NCBI RefSeq assembly: GCF_003469205.1
Contig: NZ_QSIN01000005.1
Location: forward strand, 118,905 to 182,904
Direction of reading: 5' to 3'
DNA: 64,000 bases
Origin: Collinsella sp. AM33-4BH
GTDB lineage: Bacteria; Actinomycetota; Coriobacteriia; Coriobacteriales; Coriobacteriaceae
Shown here: positions 35,995-44,250 of the stretch, piece after piece
Layout: every line of letters begins with the position of its first letter
Position numbering within the stretch: the stretch's first letter is position 1
Notes under the pieces: model-generated
The model's input: only the letters and a program-made list of their open reading frames with translations
Databases searched by the model: none
Told to the model about the DNA's origin: nothing
Made by a program: the position numbers and the translations under genes

Positions 35995-36024
35995 AAAGAG
36001 GGGGTCCTTCGGGGCCCTCTTTTT
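35995..36024 (+). terminator. Terminator of the LacI gene
   Basis: AAAGAGGG and CCCTCTTT form the stem, with GGTCCTTCGGGG between them, followed by TTTTTG. Confidence 0.8.
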
Positions 36025-36045
36025 GTTCCCCTTGTATGTTCAGAT

Positions 36046-36170
36046 TGTTTACATACCGTTTAGGCTGATTTCTCTACCGTCTACTGGTATTTCGCGTTAA
36101 ACTTCTAAACAGAAGAGTAAAACATTTAGTAAACAGAACAAAACGAAACACGCGTCTGTTTACTGAACAT
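36046..36170 (+). promoter_or_regulatory. Promoter region with several TAAAC/GTTTA operator-like motifs
   Basis: AGTAAACAGA (36128-36137) and TCTGTTTACT (36155-36164) form a perfect inverted repeat 17 bp apart. TTGTTTACATACCGTTTAG begins near 36046, and TTAAACTTCTAAACAG lies near 36098. The AT-rich stretch sits 27-145 bp before the isomerase ATG. These resemble the sites at 34826-34847 and 59912-60247 and probably bind the LacI protein. Confidence 0.55.
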
Positions 36171-36190
36171 GTGACTAGGGGAGGACGTAC

Positions 36191-37591
36191 ATGGATAAGA
36201 TCAAGCTCGGTTTTGTGCCCACGCGCCGCAGCATCTTTAGCGCGCCGGACGCGATCAAGTATCGCGGCCTGACGGCTGATCGCCTGCGCGAGATCGGCGT
36301 CGACATCGTGGATATCGACGACATCAACGACGAGGGCCTGCTGTTCGATGACAGCCATATCGAGCCTATCGTCAAGAAGTTCCGCGCCGAGGGCGTCGAC
36401 GGCATCATGCTGTGCCACGCCAACTTTGGCACCGAGTATGTCTGCGCCCGCCTTGCCCGCGAGCTCGGCCTGCCCGTGCTGCTGTGGGGCCCGCGCGACG
36501 AGCGCCCCGAGCCCGATGGCACCCGTCTGCGCGATAGCCAGTGCGGCCTGTTCGCCACCGGCAAGGTCCTGCGCCGCTTCCGGGTTCCCTTCACCTATAT
36601 GACCAACTGCCGCCTGACCGACCCCGAGTTCGAGCGCGGCGTCTGGGACTTCTTGGCTGTGTGCAACGTGGTCAAGACCTTCAAGCACACCCGCATTCTG
36701 CAGATGGCCACCCGTCCGTTCGACTTCTGGTCCACGATGTGCAACGAGGGTGAGCTGCTCGAAAAGTTCAATATCCAGCTTTCGCCCATCCCCATGACCG
36801 AGCTTGTCCAGGCCGTGCGCGATGCCCAGGCCGACGAGCAGGCCATGAACGCCATGCTCGCCCACATCACCGACAGCTTTGAGATCTGCATCCCCGAGGA
36901 CAAGGTCCCCGCGGTCGCAGGGCTCGCCATCGCCATGAAGCGCCTGGTCGAGAAGTACGGTTGCAACGCCGGCGCCATCCAGTGTTGGAACGCCCTGCAG
37001 GACGAGCTGGGCATTATGCCCTGCGCCGCCAACGCCATCCTCAACGAGATGGGTATCCCCGTCGTGTGCGAGACCGATATCCACGGCGCCATCACCGCGC
37101 TGATGGTCGAGGCGGCCGACCTGGGCCGTCACCGCGGCATGTTCGCCGACTGGACCGTGCGCCATCCCGATAACGAGAACGGCGAGCTGCTGCAGCACTG
37201 CGGCCCCTGGCCCTGCAGCTGTGCGGCCGTCAAGCCTAAGCTCACCTACCCGCTGGCCTTCGATCACCCCGGCGCGCTGACGGCCGAGGCCAAGCACGGC
37301 GACCTCACCCTTGCCCGCTTTGACGGCGACAACGGCGAGTACTCGCTGCTGCTGGGCAACGCCCGCGGCATCGACGGCCCGGCCGGCATGGGCACCTACC
37401 TGTGGGTCGAGGTCGACAATCTCAAGCGCCTCGAGGCCAAGATCGTCGAGGGCCCCTACATCCACCACTGCGTCGCCATTCACGCCAACGTGGTGCCGGT
37501 GCTCTACGAGGCGTGCAAGTACATCGGCATTGCCCCCGACCTGTACGACCCGATTGAAGAAGACGTCAAAGCCTACCTGCGAGGAGAGTAG
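36191..37591 (+). CDS. L-fucose/arabinose isomerase-family enzyme (candidate D-apiose isomerase)
   Basis: The 466-residue protein belongs to the FucI/AraA isomerase superfamily: an N-terminal Rossmann-like half (KLGFVPTRRSIF, DGIMLCHANFG) and a C-terminal half with metal-site candidates in ETDIHGAITALM and HCGPWP. These enzymes interconvert aldoses and ketoses with Mn2+. The sequence is not a standard FucI or AraA. The neighbours, a split transketolase and an FGGY kinase, match the published transketolase-type D-apiose route (isomerase, apulose kinase, apulose-4-phosphate transketolase), where the isomerase is FucI-like. The family is seen; the apiose substrate is inferred from the gene set and the GH140-like gene at 61990. 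Confidence 0.75.
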   Translation: MDKIKLGFVPTRRSIFSAPDAIKYRGLTADRLREIGVDIVDIDDINDEGLLFDDSHIEPIVKKFRAEGVDGIMLCHANFGTEYVCARLARELGLPVLLWGPRDERPEPDGTRLRDSQCGLFATGKVLRRFRVPFTYMTNCRLTDPEFERGVWDFLAVCNVVKTFKHTRILQMATRPFDFWSTMCNEGELLEKFNIQLSPIPMTELVQAVRDAQADEQAMNAMLAHITDSFEICIPEDKVPAVAGLAIAMKRLVEKYGCNAGAIQCWNALQDELGIMPCAANAILNEMGIPVVCETDIHGAITALMVEAADLGRHRGMFADWTVRHPDNENGELLQHCGPWPCSCAAVKPKLTYPLAFDHPGALTAEAKHGDLTLARFDGDNGEYSLLLGNARGIDGPAGMGTYLWVEVDNLKRLEAKIVEGPYIHHCVAIHANVVPVLYEACKYIGIAPDLYDPIEEDVKAYLRGE

Positions 37592-37593
37592 AA

Positions 37594-38430
37594 ATGGCAA
37601 CTATCGAAGAGCTTGAGTCCCTGCGTTGGGACCTTCGCCGCGATTGCGTCGATATCATCATGGCTGGCGCCGGCGGCCACATCGGCGGCGACATGTCGGT
37701 GATCGACGCCCTCATGACCCTCTACGCCAACCACCTCAACATTTCGCCCGAGACCGTCGACGATCCCGGTCGCGACCGCTTCGTGCTCTCTAAGGGCCAC
37801 GCCATGGAGGCCTACTACGCGGTGCTCTGCCACGAGGGCTATCTGGACCTCGACGACGTCAAGGCCCGCTTCTCCAAGTTCGGCAGCCCCTACATCGGTC
37901 ACCCCAACAACAAGCTCAAGGGCATCGAGATGAACTCCGGTTCGCTGGGCCATGGCCTGCCCGTGGCCGTGGGCATGGCGCTTGCCGGCAAGATGGACGG
38001 CCGCGACTACCGCGTCTACACCATCATGGGTGACGGCGAGCTTGCCGAGGGCTCGGTCTGGGAGGGCGCCATGAGCGGCGGCAACTACCAGCTCGATAAT
38101 CTGTGCGCGCTCGTGGACCGCAACCGCCTGCAGATCAGCGGCAGCACCGAGGACGTCATGAAGCAGGACTCGCAGGAGGAGCGCTGGGCCGCCTTCGGCT
38201 GGAACGTGCTCTCCATTCCGGGCAACGACGTCCAGGCCATCGACGCCGCGCTGACGCTGGCCGCCGAGACCAAGGGTAAGCCCACGGTCATCATCCTCAA
38301 CACGGTGAAGGGCTATGGCTCGCCCGTTATGGAGGACAAGGCCTCCTGGCATCATCACCTGCCCAACGATGAGGAATATGCCCAGATCATCGCCGATTTC
38401 GCTGCCCATAAGGAGGCCATCAATGGCTAA
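37594..38430 (+). CDS. Split transketolase, N-terminal subunit (candidate apulose-4-phosphate transketolase A)
   Basis: This 278-residue subunit contains the thiamine-diphosphate half of transketolase. The markers are HIGGDMSVIDAL near 30, LSKGHAMEAYYAVL near 66, LGHGLPVAVGMAL near 119, and the ThDP motif GDGELAEGSVWEG with its Asn near 148-175. It starts two bases after the isomerase stop and overlaps the C-terminal subunit, so all three are cotranslated. Split transketolases occur in several sugar pathways; AptA/AptB of apiose catabolism are one. The product pair with apulose 4-phosphate would be a C2 transfer yielding central metabolites. Confidence 0.82.
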   Translation: MATIEELESLRWDLRRDCVDIIMAGAGGHIGGDMSVIDALMTLYANHLNISPETVDDPGRDRFVLSKGHAMEAYYAVLCHEGYLDLDDVKARFSKFGSPYIGHPNNKLKGIEMNSGSLGHGLPVAVGMALAGKMDGRDYRVYTIMGDGELAEGSVWEGAMSGGNYQLDNLCALVDRNRLQISGSTEDVMKQDSQEERWAAFGWNVLSIPGNDVQAIDAALTLAAETKGKPTVIILNTVKGYGSPVMEDKASWHHHLPNDEEYAQIIADFAAHKEAING

Positions 38431-39361
38431 CAAGATCGCCAATCGCAAGGTTATCTGCGACACGCTGCTCGAGGCCGCGAAGACCGATAAGGACATCGTC
38501 GTCCTGTGCTCCGACTCCCGCGGCTCCGCGTCGCTCACGCCGTTCTTCGATCGGTATCCCCAGCAGTCCGTCGAGGTCGGCATTGCCGAGCAGGACCTGG
38601 TGAGCATCGCCGCCGGCATGGCTTCGTGCGGCAAGAAGGCCTGGGCCGCCTCGCCGGCGTCCTTTGTGACCACGCGCTCGTATGAGCAGTGCAAGGTCGA
38701 CGTCTCGTACTCCAACACCAATGTTAAGCTCATCGGCATCTCGGGCGGCGTGTCCTACGGCGCCTTAGGTATGAGCCACCACTCTGCGCAGGATATCGCC
38801 GCCATGAGCGCGATTCCCAACATGCGCGTGTATCTGCCGAGCGACCGCTTCCAGACCGCCGAACTCGTGCGCGCCCTGGTCAACGATAACAAGCCGGCCT
38901 ACATCCGCGTGGGGCGCAACCCGGTCGAGGACGTGTATACCGAGGACGAGTGTCCGTTCCAGATGGACCGTGCCACCTGGGTTCGCCGCGGCAACGATGT
39001 GACGCTCGTCGCCACCGGTGAGATGGTCCGCCACGCCGTGGATGCCGCCGACCTGCTGGCCGAGCAGGGCATTTCGGCAACGGTGCTCGACATGTACTGC
39101 GTCAAGCCGCTCGACGCCGAGGCCGTGATCGAGGCTGCCGGTGCCACGCGCGCCGTCGTGACGGTCGAGGAGCACAGCCCCTTCGGCGGCCTGGGCTCTA
39201 TGGTCGCGCAGGTGGTGGGCGAGCATTGCCCGCGTCCGGTCAAGTGCCTGAGCCTGCCCGACGCGCCGGTCATCACCGGCACGAGCCCCGAGGTCTTTGC
39301 GCACTACGGCCTCACCGGCGAAGGCATTGCCAAGACCGTCGCCGAGTTCCTCGGCAACTAG
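38423..39361 (+). CDS. Split transketolase, C-terminal subunit (candidate apulose-4-phosphate transketolase B)
   Basis: The 312-residue subunit has the pyrimidine-binding domain with the catalytic Glu in VEVGIAEQDLVSIAAGMA (residues about 50-66) and a C-terminal transketolase domain (about 185-300, with TVEEHSPFGGLGSMVAQ). The ATG at 38423 overlaps the partner gene by eight bases, with AAGGAGG inside that gene as ribosome site. An upstream reading from 38315 is only overlap with the partner in another frame. It forms the active site together with the N-terminal subunit. Confidence 0.83.
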   Translation: MANKIANRKVICDTLLEAAKTDKDIVVLCSDSRGSASLTPFFDRYPQQSVEVGIAEQDLVSIAAGMASCGKKAWAASPASFVTTRSYEQCKVDVSYSNTNVKLIGISGGVSYGALGMSHHSAQDIAAMSAIPNMRVYLPSDRFQTAELVRALVNDNKPAYIRVGRNPVEDVYTEDECPFQMDRATWVRRGNDVTLVATGEMVRHAVDAADLLAEQGISATVLDMYCVKPLDAEAVIEAAGATRAVVTVEEHSPFGGLGSMVAQVVGEHCPRPVKCLSLPDAPVITGTSPEVFAHYGLTGEGIAKTVAEFLGN

Positions 39362-39377
39362 TAGACACAGACGCTGC

Positions 39378-39478
39378 GCGGCCGCCAAGCACCGCACCTT
39401 GCCGTTCAAACCGTCGCTTGCGTACGCAAAGTACGCGGCGCTCCTCTTTCACGGCAATCTGCGGCACTTGGTGGCCGC
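39378..39478. repeat. Large imperfect hairpin between transketolase and kinase genes
   Basis: Bases 39378-39405 and 39451-39478 are inverted repeats matching at 24 of 28 positions. The 45-base loop contains smaller pairings such as TTGCGTACGCAA. It may slow transcription between transketolase and kinase or be a dispersed repeat. The rest of the 174 bp gap shows only the kinase ribosome site. Confidence 0.6.
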
Positions 39479-39535
39479 TCGCTCCTTGTCCGTCGGGTTT
39501 TAGTTTTTGAATCGGCGGGGGAGACAGGAGAGTAC

Positions 39536-41026
39536 ATGAGTAAATACATCATCGGGATCGATCAGTCCACGCAGGGCACCAAGGCGCTGCTGGTGGACGA
39601 GGGCGGCCATTTGATTCATCGTGCCGACCGCTCGCATCGCCAGATTGTCAACGAGGCCGGCTGGGTGAGCCATGATCCGGCCGAGATTGCCGCCAATGTG
39701 CTGGCCGTGGCGCGCGCTGTGGTGGAGGAGACCGGGGTCGATCCGGCCGACATCGCCGGCATCGGCATCTCCAACCAGCGCGAGACCACCGTTGCCTGGA
39801 ACCGCACGACGGACGAGCCGCTGTGCGATGCCGTGGTGTGGCAGTGCGCCCGCGCCCGCGAGCTGTGCGACAAGCTGGCCGCGCGCGAGGGTGTGGCCGA
39901 GCTGGTGCGTGACACGACGGGTCTGGTGCTCTCGCCCTACTACCCGGCGGGCAAGATGGCCTGGATCCTCGCGAACGTTCCCGCTGCTGCCGAGGCTGCC
40001 GCGGCGGGCGAGCTGTGCCTGGGTACCATCGATGCCTGGGTGGTCTGGACGCTCACGGGCGGTGCGGAGTTCCGCTGCGACTGGTCTAACGCCAGCCGCA
40101 CGCAGCTCTTTGACCTGCGCCGTGGCTGCTGGAGCGAGCCGGTGTGCGAGGCCTTTGGCGTCGACGTGGCCTGCCTGCCGCAGGTGACCGATTCCGACGG
40201 CCTGTTCGGCACGACGGATCTGGGCGGCTTTTTGCCGGCGCCCGTGCCCATTCACGGCGTGCTCGGCGACAGCCACGCGGCCTTGTTTGCCCAAGGCTGC
40301 CATAGTCGCGGCATGGCCAAGGCGACCTATGGCACCGGCAGCTCGGTCATGATGAACGTCGGCAACGAGTTCGTTGCCAGCTCGCACGGGCTTTCGAGCT
40401 CGCTCGCATGGCGCATGGACGGCGTGACCGAGTACGTGCTCGAGGGCAACGTGAGCTATGCCGGCGCCGTCAAGACGTGGCTGCGCGACGATCTGGAGCT
40501 CATCAATAACCCCGAGGAAGTTACCGACCTGTGCTACGCCGCCAATCCGGCGAGCCGCGTCTACTTTGTGCCGGCGTTTACCGGTTTGGGCGCGCCGCAC
40601 TGGGCGAGTGACGCCGAGGGCTGCGTCTTTGGCATGACGCGCACCACGGGTCGCGCGGAGTTCGTAAAAGCTGCAGACGAATCGATTGCCTATCAAATCT
40701 TTGACGTAATTGACGCAATGGTCGAGGATTCGGGCGCGGCACTTGCCGAGCTTCGCGTTGACGGCGGTCCCACGCGCGATGCGTACCTGATGCAGTTTGA
40801 GAGCGACTTGGTTGGCTCGCCTATCCGCATCGCGAGCAACGACGAGATGAGCGGCCTGGGTGCGGCCTGGGCCTGCGGCATTGCGCTGGGCATGTATACG
40901 CGCGATGTCGTCGACGTCTATGGGGCCCGCGGCATCGTGGAGCCTGCCATGACCGCCGACGAGCGCGCCAAAAAGATCACCGGCTGGCGCCACGCCGTAG
41001 CCGCCACCATCTCGTACACTGCCTAG
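39536..41026 (+). CDS. FGGY-family sugar kinase (candidate apulose kinase)
   Basis: The 496-residue kinase begins with the FGGY phosphate-binding motif IGIDQSTQGTKALLVD. It contains GISNQRETTVAWNR..PL.DAVVWQ (about 80-105), which resembles glycerol kinase, then ATYGTGSSVMMN (about 263-274) and a C-terminal GGPTRDAYLMQFESDLVG with DEMSGLGAAW. Catalysis would use the Asp in LGDSHAA near 244. The glycerol-kinase look is common to several keto-sugar kinases. Placement after a FucI-like isomerase and split transketolase suggests apulose as substrate, giving apulose 4-phosphate. It is 174 bp from the transketolase and could have its own ribosome site GGGGGAGACAGGAG. Confidence 0.78.
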   Translation: MSKYIIGIDQSTQGTKALLVDEGGHLIHRADRSHRQIVNEAGWVSHDPAEIAANVLAVARAVVEETGVDPADIAGIGISNQRETTVAWNRTTDEPLCDAVVWQCARARELCDKLAAREGVAELVRDTTGLVLSPYYPAGKMAWILANVPAAAEAAAAGELCLGTIDAWVVWTLTGGAEFRCDWSNASRTQLFDLRRGCWSEPVCEAFGVDVACLPQVTDSDGLFGTTDLGGFLPAPVPIHGVLGDSHAALFAQGCHSRGMAKATYGTGSSVMMNVGNEFVASSHGLSSSLAWRMDGVTEYVLEGNVSYAGAVKTWLRDDLELINNPEEVTDLCYAANPASRVYFVPAFTGLGAPHWASDAEGCVFGMTRTTGRAEFVKAADESIAYQIFDVIDAMVEDSGAALAELRVDGGPTRDAYLMQFESDLVGSPIRIASNDEMSGLGAAWACGIALGMYTRDVVDVYGARGIVEPAMTADERAKKITGWRHAVAATISYTA

Positions 41027-41064
41027 AATGATTTTTCTGGGACGGGGATTAAAAAATCATTCGG

Positions 41065-41103
41065 GCCCCGTCCCGGGTAGCTCATTTGGGACGGGGCTTT
41101 TTT
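41065..41103 (+). terminator. Terminator after the kinase gene
   Basis: GCCCCGTCCC (41065-41074) and GGGACGGGGC (41088-41097) form a perfect 10 bp stem followed by TTTTTT. Confidence 0.85.
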
Positions 41104-41165
41104 GACTGGTATGATTGGTGCGACCATTCCAACCAGCTAAAAGAGTCCCGTCCTAAATTGACTAC
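41077..41165. repeat. Imperfect palindrome built from GGGACGGGG repeats before luxS
   Basis: The arms 41077-41110 and 41132-41165 match as inverted repeats at about 26 of 34 positions. The same sequence forms the right arm of the terminator at 34716-34753. The element covers the region from the kinase terminator to 15 bp before luxS, so luxS probably reads from a promoter inside it. Confidence 0.6.
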
Positions 41166-41179
41166 CGAGAGGATCTGCC

Positions 41180-41668
41180 ATGGAGCGCATCGCGAGTTTT
41201 TCCGTTGACCATCTGCTGCTTGAGCCCGGCGTGTACGTGAGCCGCATCGACCGCGATCCGGCGACCGGTGCCGCCGTCACCACGTTTGACCTGCGCCTGA
41301 CCACGCCCAACAAGGAGCCGGTCATGAACACGGCCGAGTGCCACACCATCGAGCATCTGGGTGCGACGTTCCTTCGCAATCATGCCGAGTGGTCGAGCCG
41401 CATTGTCTACTTTGGCCCCATGGGCTGCCGCACGGGCTTTTACCTCGTCGTATTTGGCGAGGTGACGAGCGAGGAGATCTTGCCGCTCGTGCGTGAGCTG
41501 TTCGCGTTTGTCGCGGGCTTTGAGGGCGATGTTCCCGGTGCCGCTCCCGAGGAGTGCGGTAACTACCTGGACCAGAACCTCCCCATGGCAAACTGGCTTG
41601 CGCGCCGTTATCTCGACCGCGATCTGGCCGATATCGACGAGAAGCACCTGCACTATCAGCAGGCATAG
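41180..41668 (+). CDS. luxS: S-ribosylhomocysteine lyase (autoinducer-2 synthase)
   Basis: The 162-residue enzyme has the LuxS zinc site: HTIEH at residues 55-59 and Cys126 in EECGNYLDQNLP. It also has the substrate-contact segment GPMGCRTGFYLVV near 79-91. It cleaves S-ribosylhomocysteine to homocysteine and the precursor of autoinducer-2, so it serves both the activated-methyl cycle and signalling. The length is normal. It stands alone between two palindromic regions. Confidence 0.95.
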   Translation: MERIASFSVDHLLLEPGVYVSRIDRDPATGAAVTTFDLRLTTPNKEPVMNTAECHTIEHLGATFLRNHAEWSSRIVYFGPMGCRTGFYLVVFGEVTSEEILPLVRELFAFVAGFEGDVPGAAPEECGNYLDQNLPMANWLARRYLDRDLADIDEKHLHYQQA

Positions 41669-41782
41669 GGCCGCCCTCTGCCTCCAAACCGTTCACACGG
41701 AGATATCGACCGTTTAACTGTTTAGAAGTGTTTATTCGAGGTCATTAGCACTAGCTCGCTTAAACTAGTTCTTAGAGTGATA

Positions 41783-41855
41783 TTCAGGCAAGGCTCCTGA
41801 AGCAGCATCTGTTGACATTGATTGTCGGATTCTGCTTCGGGAGCCTTGTTCTGTT
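41783..41855 (+). promoter_or_regulatory. BglG/LicT-type antiterminator site and terminator before the regulator gene
   Basis: TTCAGGCAAGGCTCC at 41783-41797 resembles the 3' half of ribonucleic antiterminator (RAT) sites. It overlaps the left arm of a strong terminator hairpin (41789-41805 with 41832-41848, one wobble in 17) followed by TTCTGTTT. The regulator gene right after it encodes the matching antiterminator, so the operon is probably autoregulated by sugar availability. Confidence 0.7.
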
Positions 41856-41866
41856 TAGGGGGGCAC

Positions 41867-42706
41867 ATGGAAATTGTTAAACGAATTAATACCAGCGCTG
41901 TCCTCTGCGTCGATGGAAATGGCAGACAGTTGGTTGCATTCGGCCGTGGTCTGGGGTTTAAGAATGTCGGAGACGAGGTCCCTCTTTCGGAGATTCAACG
42001 AACGTTTTATAACGTTAGCTCTCGCTACATCGCTCTCGTTGACGAGGTCCCCGACGAGCTTCTTGAGCTTACCTCGGATGTTATTGATATGTCGACAGGT
42101 TTGCTGCCTTATGAGGTGAGCCCTAATTTGCCGTTTATCCTTGCGGACCATATCGCGTATGCGGTTAAGCGCAAAGAGCAAAATATCGTTGTCCGCATGC
42201 CTTTATCGTTTGATGTCCGCCAACAATATCCCGTCGAATTTAAAATCGGCGAGTATGCACTTAGGATAATCAGGAAACGTCTTAACGTTAGGCTTCCAGC
42301 TCATGAGGCAGTTGGAATTGCCATGGCGTTTATCAATAACATGGCCGATTCGGACTCATGCGAAGTAGTTAAAGAGTTTAGCGCGGATATCTACGATCGT
42401 GTTCTGGAGGAGTCAACCGTTGCTGTTGAAAATCGGCTTGGCATTCAAGTTGATCGGGAAGGTTTCGATTACGCAAGGTTCGCAACCCATCTTCAGTACT
42501 TATTCAATAGGTTGAACTCTGGCGAAAGCATCGTGAGCGACAACCGCAAGATGTACCTCTCGCTCAAAAAAGAATATCCGGTGGCATCAATGTGCGCCGA
42601 TGATATTGCTTCTGTTCTCAGCCGACTGACGGGGCGGGAACTTATAGACGAAGAAAGACTCTACCTCATGATGCACATCAATCGAATTGCATCGAAAACA
42701 AGGTAA
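41867..42706 (+). CDS. BglG/LicT-family transcriptional antiterminator
   Basis: The 279-residue protein has an N-terminal CAT RNA-binding domain (residues 1-55, MEIVKRINTSAVLC.D.NG...FGRGLGFK) and two PTS regulation domains, PRD1 about 65-170 and PRD2 about 175-279. The PRDs hold histidines for PTS phosphorylation, such as HEAVGIA and LMMHINR. It binds the leader RNA at 41783-41797 and prevents termination when its sugar is being imported. The gene's GC content is visibly lower than that of its neighbours, as in the PTS and esterase genes that follow. Confidence 0.9.
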   Translation: MEIVKRINTSAVLCVDGNGRQLVAFGRGLGFKNVGDEVPLSEIQRTFYNVSSRYIALVDEVPDELLELTSDVIDMSTGLLPYEVSPNLPFILADHIAYAVKRKEQNIVVRMPLSFDVRQQYPVEFKIGEYALRIIRKRLNVRLPAHEAVGIAMAFINNMADSDSCEVVKEFSADIYDRVLEESTVAVENRLGIQVDREGFDYARFATHLQYLFNRLNSGESIVSDNRKMYLSLKKEYPVASMCADDIASVLSRLTGRELIDEERLYLMMHINRIASKTR

Positions 42707-42774
42707 TTAGTTGGCAAAGGCGCGCGCTTTGCTGATGGTTACATATAAAACTCAACATGGGAGAAATGGTATTT

Positions 42775-44145
42775 ATGGCAGATACAACCAAGCTCGCTGC
42801 CGAGATTCTCGAGATGGTGGGCGGCGCAGACAACGTTACATTTGTAGCTCACTGCATGACTCGTTTAAGGTTCAACCTTAAGGACGAAAGCATCGTAGAC
42901 GATGCAAAAGTCAAGGCGATTGATGGCGTGATCGACATTCGCCATTCCGCGGGGCAATATCAGGTGATTGTGGGACCTAAGGTCGATAAGGTCTATGAAA
43001 TCGTTGCCAAGGAAACCGGGATTGACGCCGGAGATTCCGAGGCAAGCGAAGGAGAGACTAAGGGCTTTCTGGGAAAGCTAATGAAGTTCATCAGCGGCAT
43101 CATGATGCCCGTTCTTCCTGCCTTGATCGCATGCGGAATGATAAACGCCATCCTTAGCATTCTGACGACGGCGGGTGCTGTTTCCGCCGAGAGCGGAATA
43201 TACACTCTGCTGTACGGCATGGGAAATGCCTGCATGTATTTCCTGCCCGTTCTTGTCGGATCATCTGCTGCTCAGTTCTTTGGAACCGATCGATATATCG
43301 GTGCGGTACTCGGCGCAATCCTGGTTTATCCGACTTTCGTTGCTGCGGCCGGAGCGGGCGATGCGCTGGATTTGCTCGGCATGAAGTTCACAATGGTGAG
43401 CTATTCCTCCACGGTGTTTCCTGCTATCGTGGCGGCTTGGTTCGCATCCGTTCTTAATAAGTGGCTGCGGGCGGTTCTTCCCGATGTTGTGGCATTTGCG
43501 CTCGTCCCGTTCCTGACGGTTGCTGTTGCCGCCCCCGTCTCGCTCCTTGTGATCGGCCCCGTTATTCAGCAGGCGAGCTCTTTGCTTGCGGCTGCAGTGC
43601 TGGCGGTCTATCAGTTCAGCCCCGTCCTTTGCGGCGTTATTCTCGGGCCGATATTCGGTCTCGTTATGATCCCCCTTGGACTCCATTGGGCCCTGATCGT
43701 GCTTTCCATCAACAATATTATGACCGTCGGCTCCGATCCTATCCTTGGACTTCTCTGCTGCAGCATGGGTGTTGTCGGCGCTTGTTTGGCGTTTGCCCTC
43801 CGCTCGAAGGACCCGAGTGAAAAGAGTCTTGGGTTCAGCTGTGCCATTACGGGCTTTTTCGGGATTACGGAACCGGCGCTGTACGGCATCATCTTGGAGC
43901 ACAAGAAGATCATTATCGCTTCCATGGTCGCCGGAGCAATCAGTGCTGTTATCCCGGCGATTTTCAACACCTGTACGTTCGTTATGACGTCGAGCGGCAT
44001 TTTTAGCTTCCCCGGTTATATGGATCCTTCTGGTGATATGAGCAGCCTCATCGGCGCAATTCTTTGCAATGTCGTCGGTTTAATTCTTAACTTCGTTCTC
44101 GTTTACATCCTGTATCGCCCTGATGAAGAGGCGGTAGTGGAGTAG
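42775..44145 (+). CDS. PTS beta-glucoside-family EIIBC transporter
   Basis: The 456-residue protein has an N-terminal EIIB domain with the phosphorylated Cys in VAHCMTRLRFNL near residue 27, a linker near 85-100, and an EIIC domain of about ten segments. The EIIC part keeps the GITEPALYGI motif. It imports and phosphorylates a beta-glucoside-type sugar. There is no EIIA domain, so EIIA must come from another protein. It lies 68 bp after the antiterminator gene that probably controls it. The neighbouring esterase and the GH1 phospho-glucosidase at 46343 fit a plant glycoside path. Confidence 0.88.
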   Translation: MADTTKLAAEILEMVGGADNVTFVAHCMTRLRFNLKDESIVDDAKVKAIDGVIDIRHSAGQYQVIVGPKVDKVYEIVAKETGIDAGDSEASEGETKGFLGKLMKFISGIMMPVLPALIACGMINAILSILTTAGAVSAESGIYTLLYGMGNACMYFLPVLVGSSAAQFFGTDRYIGAVLGAILVYPTFVAAAGAGDALDLLGMKFTMVSYSSTVFPAIVAAWFASVLNKWLRAVLPDVVAFALVPFLTVAVAAPVSLLVIGPVIQQASSLLAAAVLAVYQFSPVLCGVILGPIFGLVMIPLGLHWALIVLSINNIMTVGSDPILGLLCCSMGVVGACLAFALRSKDPSEKSLGFSCAITGFFGITEPALYGIILEHKKIIIASMVAGAISAVIPAIFNTCTFVMTSSGIFSFPGYMDPSGDMSSLIGAILCNVVGLILNFVLVYILYRPDEEAVVE

Positions 44146-44195
44146 ACAATTATTCGGGATGTAAGCTGCCGAAAACCCCGCGGCAGATTGCATGT

Positions 44196-44236
44196 GGTGG
44201 GCTTGCCGTTGATTCACGCGAGCCCACCCTCATTTT
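44196..44236 (+). terminator. Hairpin between PTS and esterase genes
   Basis: GGTGGGCT (44196-44203) pairs with AGCCCACC (44221-44228), followed by CTCATTTTT. It lies 50-90 bp after the PTS gene and may partly end transcription before the esterase. Confidence 0.55.
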
Positions 44237-44250
44237 TGGAGTGACTAGCT

